From: an uncultured Peptococcaceae bacterium
Lineage (GTDB): Bacteria > Bacillota > Peptococcia > Peptococcales > Peptococcaceae
Assembly: GCA_900552455.1 (NCBI GenBank)
Contig: URZX01000008.1
Coordinates: 1 to 64,000 of the forward strand
Direction of reading: 5' to 3'
Length of the DNA stretch: 64,000 nt
Numbering within the stretch: position 1 is the first letter of the stretch; every line of letters begins with the position of its first letter. Positions 7,263 through 15,251 of this stretch are shown piece by piece. The notes under the pieces are model-generated. The model did no database searches. It saw only the letters and a program-made list of their open reading frames with translations, and was not told the origin of the DNA. A program made the position numbers and the translations under genes.

Positions 7263-7811
7263 TTAGCCGATCTGCGCGCCCAACGCCCGCGCTTCCTCGA
7301 GCTTGGCATTCCCCTGAATGTCTCCCGGCTTGACAACGCCTCCACAAAGAATTTTTCCCAGGCTCGTCCAGCCAAGATGGTTCATCAGGCGATCGTACCA
7401 ATATTCACTTTCCTCAAAGCCGTTGCCTTCTGCCGCCATCAAAAGCACGCTCTCCTTGATCGGATTGGCGTAGTCAGCGCTCTCTTCCGCGACTGCAAAG
7501 AGACGGTCGAAGGTCATCTTGAGTTGGCCGCTGATCGTCCAATAATAGAGCGGGCTGGCCAGAACGACAATGTCCGCTTCTTTGTAGGCAGGATAAATTT
7601 GCTCCATGTCGTCACGCTGCACGCAAGGATGCGCCGAATCTTTGCCGCCGCCCCAGCAGCCTTTGCAAGGATGGATGTCCATGCTTGCCAGATGAAATTC
7701 CGTCACCGTATGTCCAGCGCTTTCCGCGCCCTCGCGAAACGCCTGCACGAGCGCCGACGTGTTGCCGTTTTTGCGTGGGCTGCCGTTTAAGATCACAATT
7801 TTCTTTGGCAT
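7263..7811 (-). CDS. NAD(P)H-dependent FMN reductase (flavodoxin-like fold)
   Basis: The 182-residue product carries the FMN phosphate loop NGSPRKNGNTSAL at residues 8-20, the CxGCW segment near 50 and the flavin-stacking ASPLYYWTISGQLK near 85, as in NADPH-dependent FMN reductases and iron-sulfur flavoproteins. The ATG at 7811 has GGAGGAAATC upstream; the reading frame is open 9 codons further without a ribosome site. It should reduce flavin, quinones or disulfide-like electrophiles in the cytosol. It diverges from an HxlR regulator gene 129 bp away. Confidence 0.87.
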   Translation of the reverse strand: MPKKIVILNGSPRKNGNTSALVQAFREGAESAGHTVTEFHLASMDIHPCKGCWGGGKDSAHPCVQRDDMEQIYPAYKEADIVVLASPLYYWTISGQLKMTFDRLFAVAEESADYANPIKESVLLMAAEGNGFEESEYWYDRLMNHLGWTSLGKILCGGVVKPGDIQGNAKLEEARALGAQIG

Positions 7812-7940
7812 GATGATTTCCTCCATATTCTGTGACAATTTGACTTTGTTTCCTATCTATACTATGATTATAAAAAGCGCAGGATAAAATACAAGTACGC
7901 ACATTTACGTTATATACTTACCGAAAGGAGAGCGTCAAAC
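7812..7940. promoter_or_regulatory. Divergent intergenic region with probable HxlR operator
   Basis: This AT-rich stretch holds the ribosome sites of both divergent genes. An imperfect inverted repeat (AAGTA at about 7890, TACTT at about 7917) lies between them and is the best operator candidate for the HxlR protein. Core promoters cannot be placed firmly. Confidence 0.35.
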
Positions 7941-8276
7941 ATGGACAAAGAGCGCTGTATCTCTGCAGAATCACTGGAAACGACAGGATTTCACTACACG
8001 CTGTCGCTCATCAACGGCAAATACAAAATGACCGTCCTCTACACGCTGATGGAGTTCGGCGTTGTTCGCTTCAACGAAATGAAACGCTATATCGGCAATA
8101 TCTCCTACAAAACCCTCAGCACCACCCTCAAAGAGCTGGAAGCCGACCAGCTCGTGCACCGCGAAGAATATCCACAGATCCCGCCGAAAGTCGAATATTC
8201 TCTCACGGAACGCGGTCGCTCCCTTATCCCCATTCTCGACGGTATGTGCGAATGGGGCGACAAACACCGCCTGTAA
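7941..8276 (+). CDS. HxlR-family transcriptional regulator
   Basis: The 111-residue protein is a winged-helix regulator: LINGKYKMTVLYTLMEFGVVRFNEM, the recognition helix ISYKTLSTTLKELEADQL and the wing PPKVEYSLTERG are characteristic of HxlR proteins. It has an N-terminal cysteine at residue 6, the position used by YodB/CatR-type HxlR proteins for sensing quinones and diamide. The start has GAAAGGAGA upstream. Its divergent partner is an FMN reductase, the same arrangement of sensor and detoxifying reductase known for YodB. Redox sensing is an inference from that cysteine and the neighbour. Confidence 0.9.
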   Translation: MDKERCISAESLETTGFHYTLSLINGKYKMTVLYTLMEFGVVRFNEMKRYIGNISYKTLSTTLKELEADQLVHREEYPQIPPKVEYSLTERGRSLIPILDGMCEWGDKHRL

Positions 8277-8282
8277 CGACAA

Positions 8283-8331
8283 CGCCCCTGCTGCGAAACG
8301 TTTCGTTTCGCAGCAGGGGCGAATTTTTTAT
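8283..8331. terminator. Strong bidirectional terminator
   Basis: A perfect 17-bp inverted repeat (8283-8299 with 8305-8321) with a 5-base loop is followed by T on the plus strand; it overlaps the last codons of the convergent minus-strand gene. Confidence 0.9.
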
Positions 8332-9845
8332 ACAAACCAACGTCCAGCGAGGATCTCCCGCGCTTCCAGCGTCAGCGGGATGAGATCGCTCTGGTCAGCG
8401 AAGGCGAGATCGAATTTGCGATTCAGTGCAGCGAAATGCTGCAGGCCGAAGCGGATGCGCGCCAGGTAGCTGTAAGTGCCGATGGCGCCGGTGGAAAATT
8501 CATCGGCAGCGTCGCCGTAGAGTCCGCGCAGCGCTGGCAGATCGGCGAACACTGCTTCCTTCGTCGTGCCATAGCGCGCGATATGCGGCGGCACCTTGCC
8601 GCTGGCGAGCAGCTCGCCGATTTTCTTCCCGTTCATCGCAGCAGCCATGGAGGCGCGGCAGAGCCCGACGATCTTCACATACGGCGCGCCGAGAGCGAGG
8701 GCTTTGTACACCTGATCTTCCGTCGCAAAACCGCCGGTGATTGCGATATCCGGCACACGAATGCCTTCTGCTTCCAGGCGCTGGCAAATCGGCATGATCG
8801 CCGCTTCGATGAGCACGGCGGGATAGCCCCACTCGTTCATCATCTTGCATGGGCTGTAGCCGGAGCCACCGCCTGCGCCGTCAAAGGTCACGAGATCCAC
8901 ATCGCAAAGCGCCGCCAATCGCAGCACGCGCTCCATATCCGCGACGTCGTAGCCAGCCATTTTGAAACACACGTTCTTCAGGCCGAGCGCGCGCAATTCC
9001 TCGATGCGCTGCGGCAGATTCGTTTCATCCCACATCGGCAGGCGGTCGTAGCTGAAAAAGTTTGGCGATGCACCCTTCTTGTACGCTTCCTGCACGACGG
9101 GATCGCTCGGATCGGGATACACAACTTTGCCGATGCGCTGTTTTTCCAGCGCCTCTTCGAGCGTCGCGATATAGTTCGCTGGCTGCGTGCCCTTCGCCGA
9201 CTGGCCAAATTTGAATTCGATCGCTTCCGCGCCGCACTGCGTCAGCGCGTATTCCGGCAAGCCGAGGGCATCGTCCTCCACATTTACCTGCGGGATGATC
9301 TGACCATAGCCGCGGTAGAATTTGCGGAAGGCGTCGAGCATTTCATTCAGCTTGTCAAATTTCACGATCTTGCCATTTTCGATGACAGCGTTCGGATCCT
9401 TGCTCACGGCGCCTTCGCCGATCACGCAATTCACGCCCGCCATCGCCGCGCCGGCGAAATAATCCTGCCAGTTGAGCTTGATCAACGCCGGTAGGATCAC
9501 CGGCATAGCGAGCTTCACCGGATTTCTGCTGCCGATCGTCAGCGCTGTGTTCACATTAAAGATCGTCGCCTGGTCGCTGTCGGCAGGTGCGCCGACGGCG
9601 CCGAAGACGCGACCATTAATATTGAAATGCGACCAGTCAAGCGGCATCACTTTTTCCGACGCCACCTGATTCGCGCCAGTGTTCGTCGGATACACCGCCA
9701 TCTCGCCGCGCATCGCCGAGACGCCAATCTCGCACGTTCCCGCGCATTCCTCCGCGCAGAACGAGCACATCCCCGACGGCGCGATCTTTTCCGAGCGCAT
9801 CTGCGTATCGTTGAACGCAGACGCCAGTTTTGGACTGTAAGACAT
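8328..9845 (-). CDS. FMN-binding glutamate-synthase-like oxidoreductase
   Basis: The 505-residue protein corresponds to the FMN-binding synthase domain of glutamate synthase (GltS FMN-binding family) without the amidotransferase or NADPH subunit. The C-terminal half carries the flavin-barrel motifs VTFDGAGGGSGYSPCKMM (about residues 318-335), IAITGGFATEDQVYKALALGA (about 375-395) and VGLCRASMAAAMNGKK. The N-terminus has four cysteines at residues 27, 30, 34 and 38, spaced like an iron-sulfur or zinc site. The reaction is unknown; free-standing homologues are annotated only as related proteins. It is monocistronic. Confidence 0.85.
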   Translation of the reverse strand: MSYSPKLASAFNDTQMRSEKIAPSGMCSFCAEECAGTCEIGVSAMRGEMAVYPTNTGANQVASEKVMPLDWSHFNINGRVFGAVGAPADSDQATIFNVNTALTIGSRNPVKLAMPVILPALIKLNWQDYFAGAAMAGVNCVIGEGAVSKDPNAVIENGKIVKFDKLNEMLDAFRKFYRGYGQIIPQVNVEDDALGLPEYALTQCGAEAIEFKFGQSAKGTQPANYIATLEEALEKQRIGKVVYPDPSDPVVQEAYKKGASPNFFSYDRLPMWDETNLPQRIEELRALGLKNVCFKMAGYDVADMERVLRLAALCDVDLVTFDGAGGGSGYSPCKMMNEWGYPAVLIEAAIMPICQRLEAEGIRVPDIAITGGFATEDQVYKALALGAPYVKIVGLCRASMAAAMNGKKIGELLASGKVPPHIARYGTTKEAVFADLPALRGLYGDAADEFSTGAIGTYSYLARIRFGLQHFAALNRKFDLAFADQSDLIPLTLEAREILAGRWFV

Positions 9846-9950
9846 AAAAATTCCTCCTCGTTTTCATTAAATCGTCGCAAGATTCCTTCTATTATTGTAC
9901 GCCTGATCATAGGGAATAAGCAACCCAGCGTAATAGTAGCATTTGCGCAG

Positions 9951-9988
9951 AAACGCCGGCCGCTCTCGCCTGAGAACGACCGGCGTTT
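9951..9988 (-). terminator. Hairpin after the membrane-paralogue operon
   Basis: The stem AAACGCCGG/CCGGCGTTT lies directly downstream of the stop at 9993. The T tract on the minus strand is weak, so termination is only probable. Confidence 0.45.
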
Positions 9989-9992
9989 GGAT

Positions 9993-10637
9993 TTAATCGA
10001 CACGCGCGTCGAGGAATTTGTAGCCGATGAAGCACACCGCCAACAGCACAGCAAAGACCAGGATGTGTACGTTGCAGAGAAATTGCGTGAGAAAAATGCT
10101 CGAGAGAATGGAAATTGCCAGCGCTGCAAAAACGAGGAAAAACAACTTCCCCATCTTATCGTCAAAAGCATGGCGGGAAATGCTACGGAAAATGAGAAAA
10201 GCTGTGAGAAAGATCAGCGCCTGGCTAATCACATCGCCGACGGTGATCGGAAAATATGGCCACGAGCCGGAAGGGATCATTTCCACCGCGCCAGCGCCCA
10301 GCCAGCATACCGCCAGCACCACGAAAGCCAGGAGCCCTGTGCGCAGCGCGTCGAGCGCGCGCTCGCCCGCCGGGCGCGGCGGCAGCGCAGCGATCACTTC
10401 GTCGCAGAACGCCTGCGCGTCGTCGCCAATGACTTCCTCTGCCGAGCGTCCCTCGCGCTCGCCAGCGGCGAGCATCGCCATCACGTCCCGCCGCACCAGC
10501 TCCTGCTCGTACTCGCTGATGGCCGCCGAGCGGATGTACGTGACAATATTCGTCATCAGATGCTGATTTTCCGCTGAAAGATTTTCCTTTTCCCACGCGT
10601 TGTTCTCGCGCAGAAGTTCTTTTGTACGTTTGCTCAT
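9993..10637 (-). CDS. PadR-linked membrane protein with HAAS-like N-terminus
   Basis: The 214-residue protein has a charged helical N-terminal domain (residues 1-90) with GRSAEEVIGDDAQAFCDEVI, the pattern seen in DUF1129/DUF1048/HAAS-type proteins that accompany PadR regulators, then four hydrophobic segments (about 98-118, 130-150, 162-182, 186-206). The ATG at 10637 is preferred over a GTG three codons upstream because GGAGG lies 8 bases before it. It is the last gene of a PadR operon and a diverged paralogue of its upstream neighbour. Such proteins are thought to be stress- or envelope-linked, but no role is established. Confidence 0.7.
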   Translation of the reverse strand: MSKRTKELLRENNAWEKENLSAENQHLMTNIVTYIRSAAISEYEQELVRRDVMAMLAAGEREGRSAEEVIGDDAQAFCDEVIAALPPRPAGERALDALRTGLLAFVVLAVCWLGAGAVEMIPSGSWPYFPITVGDVISQALIFLTAFLIFRSISRHAFDDKMGKLFFLVFAALAISILSSIFLTQFLCNVHILVFAVLLAVCFIGYKFLDARVD

Positions 10638-10650
10638 TTTGGGCACCTCC

Positions 10651-11379
10651 TTACAAATCCACCTGCTCGTTCAGGAACACAAATGCGCCAATGAGCAGCG
10701 CTTGAATGATCAGGTTCACGCTGAGTGGCATAGTTGCAAGCTCGTGAAGCAAAAACTCTGGCACTGGGATCACGCCTTGGCGGCTCAGCCAATTCAAAAT
10801 CGCCATTGCGCCGAAAAACAACACGTAATACGCAGCTTTACGGCGAGGATGAAACTGGCGGTTGGCGTGACTGGATCTGTCGCTCAAAGATATGGACGCC
10901 ATCATTCCGCCGCCGATCGCGACAATGAGCAGCTGCCCGAGCATCACCGGCAGATCTGTCGAAATGTACCCATATTCCACCAGCGTTTCCCACAAGCCGG
11001 GCAGGGAAGAATACGACAGATATTGCATGAGCAGTATCAGCGGAAACGCAATGAACCAAAACAGCGCCAGCCCGCCGACGCCATCGCGCAGGATGCGCAA
11101 GCGGCGTTCCTGAGCCGTCGGCTGCGGCAGCTCCGCGATCACGCAATCACAAAACGCCTGATGATCACTGCCAAAGACCTCATCCAGACTGCGTCCCTGT
11201 GCCTGCGCCTCCAGCGCCATCAGTGTGAGATCCCGCAAAACGCTCAGCCGCTGAAGAGCGCCGATATTTTTCAGCCGCAAATAATTGTCCATCGTCTTCA
11301 GCGCGCGCTCAGAATCGTCATTCAACTGCCAGTTGATATCAGCGATCTCATCGCGCAATTTTCGCGTCCGTCTACTCAT
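10651..11379 (-). CDS. PadR-linked membrane protein, tandem paralogue
   Basis: This 242-residue protein shares its layout with the next gene: a helical N-terminus containing GRSLDEVFGSDHQAFCDCVI (about residues 62-81), the junction PTAQERRLRILRDG, and four hydrophobic segments. The motif matches GRSAEEVIGDDAQAFCDEVI in the neighbour, showing that the pair arose by duplication and diverged strongly. Its start overlaps the padR stop by 8 bp, so it is translationally coupled to the regulator. Function is unknown. Confidence 0.7.
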   Translation of the reverse strand: MSRRTRKLRDEIADINWQLNDDSERALKTMDNYLRLKNIGALQRLSVLRDLTLMALEAQAQGRSLDEVFGSDHQAFCDCVIAELPQPTAQERRLRILRDGVGGLALFWFIAFPLILLMQYLSYSSLPGLWETLVEYGYISTDLPVMLGQLLIVAIGGGMMASISLSDRSSHANRQFHPRRKAAYYVLFFGAMAILNWLSRQGVIPVPEFLLHELATMPLSVNLIIQALLIGAFVFLNEQVDL

Positions 11380-11710
11380 CGTCGCTCCCTCCTTTATCGT
11401 CTAGCAAGCCCTGCACGGCCGCTGCCATCTCACCAAAGCTCTCCACGAACTGCGCAAGCTCGGCGCGGCCTTTTTCCGTCAGATGATAATATTTTCGTTT
11501 CGGGCCAACGTCCGAGGCGCGATAGACTGCTTCCAGCGCGCCGTTTTTCTCCAGCCGCAAGAGCAGCGGATAGATCGTGCCCTCGGTGATCTTACCGAAT
11601 CCGTAGCGCTCGAGCTCCTGGCTGATCTCGTAGCCGTAGGTTTCCTGGCGGGAAATGATGGCGAGGACGGAGCCTTCGAGCACGCCTTTGAGCATTTGCG
11701 ACGGTATCAT
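11372..11710 (-). CDS. PadR-family transcriptional regulator
   Basis: The 112-residue protein shows the PadR winged helix: GSVLAIISRQETYGYEISQEL, then ITEGTIYPLLLRLEKNGAL and KRKYYHLTEKGRAELAQF. Only a short C-terminal dimerisation helix follows, as in subfamily 2 PadR proteins. It heads an operon with two membrane paralogues and probably represses it. A GGAGGTGATCCC ribosome site precedes the start. Confidence 0.92.
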   Translation of the reverse strand: MIPSQMLKGVLEGSVLAIISRQETYGYEISQELERYGFGKITEGTIYPLLLRLEKNGALEAVYRASDVGPKRKYYHLTEKGRAELAQFVESFGEMAAAVQGLLDDKGGSDDE

Positions 11711-11786
11711 GGGATCACCTCCAGTATCTTGTAAAGCAAAGTAGCTCCTTAGCTATATTGTATTGCAAGGGAGCTGCGCCGTCAAT

Positions 11787-11826
11787 AGAAAAACGCATGT
11801 CCACCGAAAACAGATGAACATGCGTT
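11787..11826 (-). terminator. Intrinsic terminator after the MATE gene
   Basis: Arms AACGCATGT (11792-11800) and ACATGCGTT (11818-11826) are followed by T on the minus strand, directly after the stop at 11837. Confidence 0.75.
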
Positions 11827-11836
11827 GAAGCTATGG

Positions 11837-13195
11837 TCACGCAGTTTGATCGCCGGGCAACCGGCGCACGGTCCAGAGCATGGTGCAGTAGCAGCAGAGT
11901 CCGCCGATGAGATTGGAGATCGGTTCGGCGAGAAAGACGCCGGCGACGCCCAGCCCGCCGATCTGCGGCAGAATGATCGTCAGCGGCACGACGATGATGA
12001 CCTTGCGGAAGAGAGAGAAAAACGTCGCCTGCTTGCTCTTGCCAAGTCCGACGAAGGTGCTCTGACCGACGGACTGAAACGCCATGAAGAAAAATCCGAA
12101 GAAAAATATGTGGAGCATCGGCACGCCTTTGGCGAGCAGCTCGGGATCAGAATTGAACACGTGCATGATTGGCCGCGGCAGCATGAAGATGACGGCCCAG
12201 CAGAAAAGCATGTAGGTCACGGTGACAGGCGTGGTGAAACGGATGACTTCGCGGATGCGGCTGATCTTGCGCGCGCCGTAGTTGTAGCCGATGACTGGCT
12301 GGGCGGCGTTGGTGAATCCGTGCAGCGGCAGCGAGACAACGTCGCGCACGGAATTGACGACGGTCATGATACCGATGTAAATATCGCCGCCGTAAATACC
12401 GAGCATATTGTTCGCTGCGACCTGGACGACGCCGTTGGTCGCCTGCATGACAAAACCGGCGACGCCGAGCCGCGTGATCTGGCCGACGGCTTTGCGCTCA
12501 AAACGCGCGCGCCGCACGCGCAATCTGGTCAACGATTTTCGTCCGCAGAGAAACGCCATGACCCAGATCACAGACACGAGCTGGCTGATGATCGTGGCGA
12601 TGGCTGCGCCGCTGATGCCCATGCCGAGTCCGAAAATAAAGATCGGATCGAGAATGATATTGATGACGGCGCCAATGAGGATGGTGAACATGCCTGTGCG
12701 CCCGTAGCCCTGCGCGTTGATGAAACCGTTCATCCCCGTCGCGAGCATGACGAGCGGTGTGCCGATGAGGTAGATGCGCAGATATTCGGCGCTGTAGGGA
12801 TAGGTCACATCGCTGGCGCCGAAAAGATAAAGGATCGGCTTCATAAAAAGATAGCCAAGGAGCATCACAAAAATCGACGTCAGGCAGAGCATGATGAAGG
12901 TGTTTTCCATATAACGCCGCTCGGCGTCGATGTCGTGCTTGCCGCGCGCGATAGAATACAGCGCCATGCCGCCGGTGCCGAAAAGATTGGTAAACGCCAT
13001 GATGATGGTGATGATCGGAAAGGTCAGCCCGAGACCAGTGAGCGCCATCGAGGATGTGCCTGGCAGATGACCGATGTAGATGCGGTCGACAAGATTGTAC
13101 GCCATCTGCACAAACTGGCCGAGGGTCATCGGAATGGCGAGATCGATGATGTGGCGCGGAATGCTGCCGACAGAAAAATCATTTTCCGCACTCAT
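11837..13195 (-). CDS. MATE-family multidrug/toxin efflux transporter
   Basis: The 452-residue protein has 12 hydrophobic segments in two six-helix halves and begins with IPRHIIDLAIPMTLGQFVQ, the typical MATE opening, followed by VDRIYIGHLPG; ATGMNGFINAQGYGRTGM is the conserved segment linking helices 3-4. It should export cationic compounds coupled to Na+ or H+. The ATG at 13195 is chosen because GGAGGTG lies 6 bases upstream; a GTG three codons earlier is inside that ribosome site. It is divergent from the PadR-DUF1700-DUF4097 operon, so the shared 210-bp region may control both. Confidence 0.93.
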   Translation of the reverse strand: MSAENDFSVGSIPRHIIDLAIPMTLGQFVQMAYNLVDRIYIGHLPGTSSMALTGLGLTFPIITIIMAFTNLFGTGGMALYSIARGKHDIDAERRYMENTFIMLCLTSIFVMLLGYLFMKPILYLFGASDVTYPYSAEYLRIYLIGTPLVMLATGMNGFINAQGYGRTGMFTILIGAVINIILDPIFIFGLGMGISGAAIATIISQLVSVIWVMAFLCGRKSLTRLRVRRARFERKAVGQITRLGVAGFVMQATNGVVQVAANNMLGIYGGDIYIGIMTVVNSVRDVVSLPLHGFTNAAQPVIGYNYGARKISRIREVIRFTTPVTVTYMLFCWAVIFMLPRPIMHVFNSDPELLAKGVPMLHIFFFGFFFMAFQSVGQSTFVGLGKSKQATFFSLFRKVIIVVPLTIILPQIGGLGVAGVFLAEPISNLIGGLCCYCTMLWTVRRLPGDQTA

Positions 13196-13283
13196 CTGCA
13201 GCACCTCCCTTCATAATTCTTTCTATAATATAGGATCTTAATAATTGTAGATGAACGTTGTTCGTTTGTCAAACGCGCGGCTT

Positions 13284-13373
13284 CTATATATAAAAATTTT
13301 ACCTATTCCTCTTGACATTGGCGCTGAATGTGGTATTCTATGTGTAGAATTTTTATATATAGATTTTCTACAC
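13284..13373 (+). promoter_or_regulatory. Promoter bracketed by inverted repeats (PadR operator)
   Basis: TTGACA (13312-13317), 16-bp spacer, TATTCT (13334-13339). CTATATATAAAAATT at 13284-13298 is the exact reverse complement of 13348-13362, so a perfect 15-bp inverted repeat flanks the core promoter; a second pair, GTGTAGAA (13342-13349) and TTCTACAC (13366-13373), overlaps the right arm. These are strong candidates for the PadR encoded downstream. Confidence 0.75.
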
Positions 13374-13406
13374 ATTGCTGCAGCTCCACTGAAAGGAGGC
13401 GATGTG

Positions 13407-13730
13407 GTGTATTATCCACTCCCATCACCGATCATCGAATGCCTGATCCTGGCGATCGTACGTGAGCAGGATTCCTACGGCTACGAGATCAGCCAGACGA
13501 TCAAGCTCGTCGCCGCGATCAAGGAATCGACGCTCTACCCGATCCTCAAAAAGCTCGAGCAAAACGGCTATCTCGAAACCTATTCCCAGGCATTCAACAA
13601 CCGCACACGCAAATACTACCATCTCACCGATGCCGGACGCGCCCAGCTGGATTTTCTCGCAAAGGAATGGCTGGAATACCGAAACACGATCGACGGCATC
13701 ATTGAAGGGAGCATCCGCCATGAACAATGA
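13407..13730 (+). CDS. PadR-family transcriptional regulator
   Basis: The 107-residue protein has the PadR signature PIIECLILAIVREQDSYGYE, ESTLYPILKKLEQNGYLET and RKYYHLTDAGRAQL. I place the start at the second GTG (13407), 7 bases after AGGAGG; a GTG one codon earlier is too close and the open frame further upstream runs through the promoter. It overlaps the DUF1700 gene by 11 bp. It heads the well-known PadR-DUF1700-DUF4097 arrangement and probably autoregulates through the inverted repeats just upstream. Confidence 0.9.
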   Translation: MYYPLPSPIIECLILAIVREQDSYGYEISQTIKLVAAIKESTLYPILKKLEQNGYLETYSQAFNNRTRKYYHLTDAGRAQLDFLAKEWLEYRNTIDGIIEGSIRHEQ

Positions 13731-14319
13731 TACCTACCAACGCATCTACACAAAAGACGAATACCTGGCCGAGCTCAGCCGCTATCTGCACAAGCTGCCG
13801 CAGGACGATTATGAGAGCACGATGGCCTATTTCCGCGAATATTTCGAGGAAGCCGGCCCGGAAAACGAGGCCCAGGCCATGCGCGATCTCGGCACGCCGA
13901 AAGAAGCGGCGTCGGAGATCTTGCAAAACCTGCTGCACGACGACAACGGCGCGCGCAAAAACGACACAGCGCGCACGCTGAAGATCGCTGCCATCGCCAT
14001 GCTGCTCTCGCCGATCGGCTGGCTGGGACTGCTCTTCGGCGGGATCTTTCTCGTCGTCGCTGCGGCGATGATCTTCGCGATCATTGTCAGCGCTGTGGCT
14101 GTCGACGCTGCGCTTTTCTACAGCGGCGGTTGTCTCATTCTCGCTGCCTTCGGCATGATCAGCGAGTCGCTTTCGGCAGCGGCTGTGATCAGCGGCGGCG
14201 GCATTCTCGCGATCGGCGCAGGGATTCTCATCATCACGATCGGGCTCGCGCTCTGTCGCGCCATCGCTTACGGCGCTGTCACGCTCTTCCACCGTCTCTC
14301 TCAGAAAGGACGTGCGTAA
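13720..14319 (+). CDS. DUF1700 (HAAS) family membrane protein
   Basis: The 199-residue protein has an N-terminal helical domain with YLAELSRYLHKLPQDDYEST and EAQAMRDLGTPKEAASEIL, the signature of DUF1700/HAAS proteins, then three or four strongly hydrophobic helices (about residues 85-190). The ATG at 13720 lies within the end of padR, implying translational coupling. Together with the PadR protein upstream and the DUF4097-like protein downstream it forms an envelope-stress-type module whose biochemical role is not established. Confidence 0.88.
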   Translation: MNNDTYQRIYTKDEYLAELSRYLHKLPQDDYESTMAYFREYFEEAGPENEAQAMRDLGTPKEAASEILQNLLHDDNGARKNDTARTLKIAAIAMLLSPIGWLGLLFGGIFLVVAAAMIFAIIVSAVAVDAALFYSGGCLILAAFGMISESLSAAAVISGGGILAIGAGILIITIGLALCRAIAYGAVTLFHRLSQKGRA

Positions 14320-14322
14320 ACT

Positions 14323-15189
14323 ATGAAAAAGTTGAATAAGATTCTGCTGACCCTGAGCCTGGTGCTCTGTCTCGGCGGCGGGCTGCTGATCGGTATCGGT
14401 GCTTTTGCCGGCGGCATCGACGAGGCCCAGGAGATCGCCGGTGCGCGCATGCAGCATTACGACCAGGAGAAAACGCAGCTCGACGAATTTTCTGCTATCG
14501 ACGCAGAGCTCGCAATCTGTAATCTGGAAATCCGTCCGTCAGATGACGAGCACGCCTACCTTGAGTATCACATCGAAGGCACCCGTGAAAAAGCACCGCT
14601 CCACGTCAGCGTAGAAAACGACGTGCTGCAACTACGCGACGAAAACTATACCATCTCTCATTCGAACGTTGAGCAGATCCTCACCGGTTTTCTCTGGCTC
14701 TTGCCAGACGCCGAGCGTGAATCGTACGCCGATGGCGGTGGCATCATTCTCTATCTGCCGCCAAGCACATTGACAAGTGTCCAACTCACGCTCGCCATGG
14801 GCGATCTTTCCATCGATGGCCTGCAGGCTTCGCAGTTTGCCGCCGATATCGCGCTGGGCAGTCTCGATCTCACAAACACCACCCTCGGCCTGAGCGAGAT
14901 CGATCTCGCCATGGGCACGCTGACCGGTGACAATCTCACCTTTAACGGCGTCGCTACCATCGAAGTCAGCACCGGCAACGCCGAGCTCACGCTCTCACCG
15001 GAAAGCAACGACGGTCTTCTCATCGATGCCACCACCGACATGGGTGACATCTCTGCGCCAGAAAGTCTCGGCGGAAATCTTCTGGATACCGACGACGTCG
15101 TCGCCAACCACTACCGCCGCACACCACAAGGAACGCCAACCGGCAACCTCAGCATCAACGCTGAAATGGGCAAAATCATTTTCCACTGA
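14323..15189 (+). CDS. DUF4097-like anchored beta-helix protein
   Basis: The 288-residue protein has an N-terminal membrane anchor or signal (MKKLNKILLTLSLVLCLGGG, about residues 1-28) followed by an extracytoplasmic domain of regular short strands: LTLAMGDLSIDGLQ, ADIALGSLDLTNTT, IDLAMGTLTGDNL, IEVSTGNAELTL. Such repeating strands fit the putative adhesin/DUF4097 beta-helix. It starts 3 bp after the DUF1700 stop and ends at a strong terminator. It is probably exposed outside the membrane as part of the PadR-controlled module. Confidence 0.85.
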   Translation: MKKLNKILLTLSLVLCLGGGLLIGIGAFAGGIDEAQEIAGARMQHYDQEKTQLDEFSAIDAELAICNLEIRPSDDEHAYLEYHIEGTREKAPLHVSVENDVLQLRDENYTISHSNVEQILTGFLWLLPDAERESYADGGGIILYLPPSTLTSVQLTLAMGDLSIDGLQASQFAADIALGSLDLTNTTLGLSEIDLAMGTLTGDNLTFNGVATIEVSTGNAELTLSPESNDGLLIDATTDMGDISAPESLGGNLLDTDDVVANHYRRTPQGTPTGNLSINAEMGKIIFH

Positions 15190-15198
15190 TAAATTTTT

Positions 15199-15243
15199 AG
15201 CCGCCGCGCCAGAGCAAAATTGCTCCGGCGCGGCGGCTATTTT
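15199..15243. terminator. Terminator between the PadR operon and ribH
   Basis: An 18-base near-perfect inverted repeat (15199-15216 with 15221-15238) is followed by five T on the plus strand; it lies between two convergent genes. Confidence 0.88.
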
Positions 15244-15251
15244 TCATGCGC

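Noticed and set aside
5998..7401. 467-codon minus-strand ORF opposite brnQ
   Set aside because: It is a composition-driven mirror of the brnQ frame: Glu/Asp/Arg-rich with no fold-like pattern. Similar long antisense frames opposite the MATE, riboflavin, dnaE and pilus genes were left out for the same reason.
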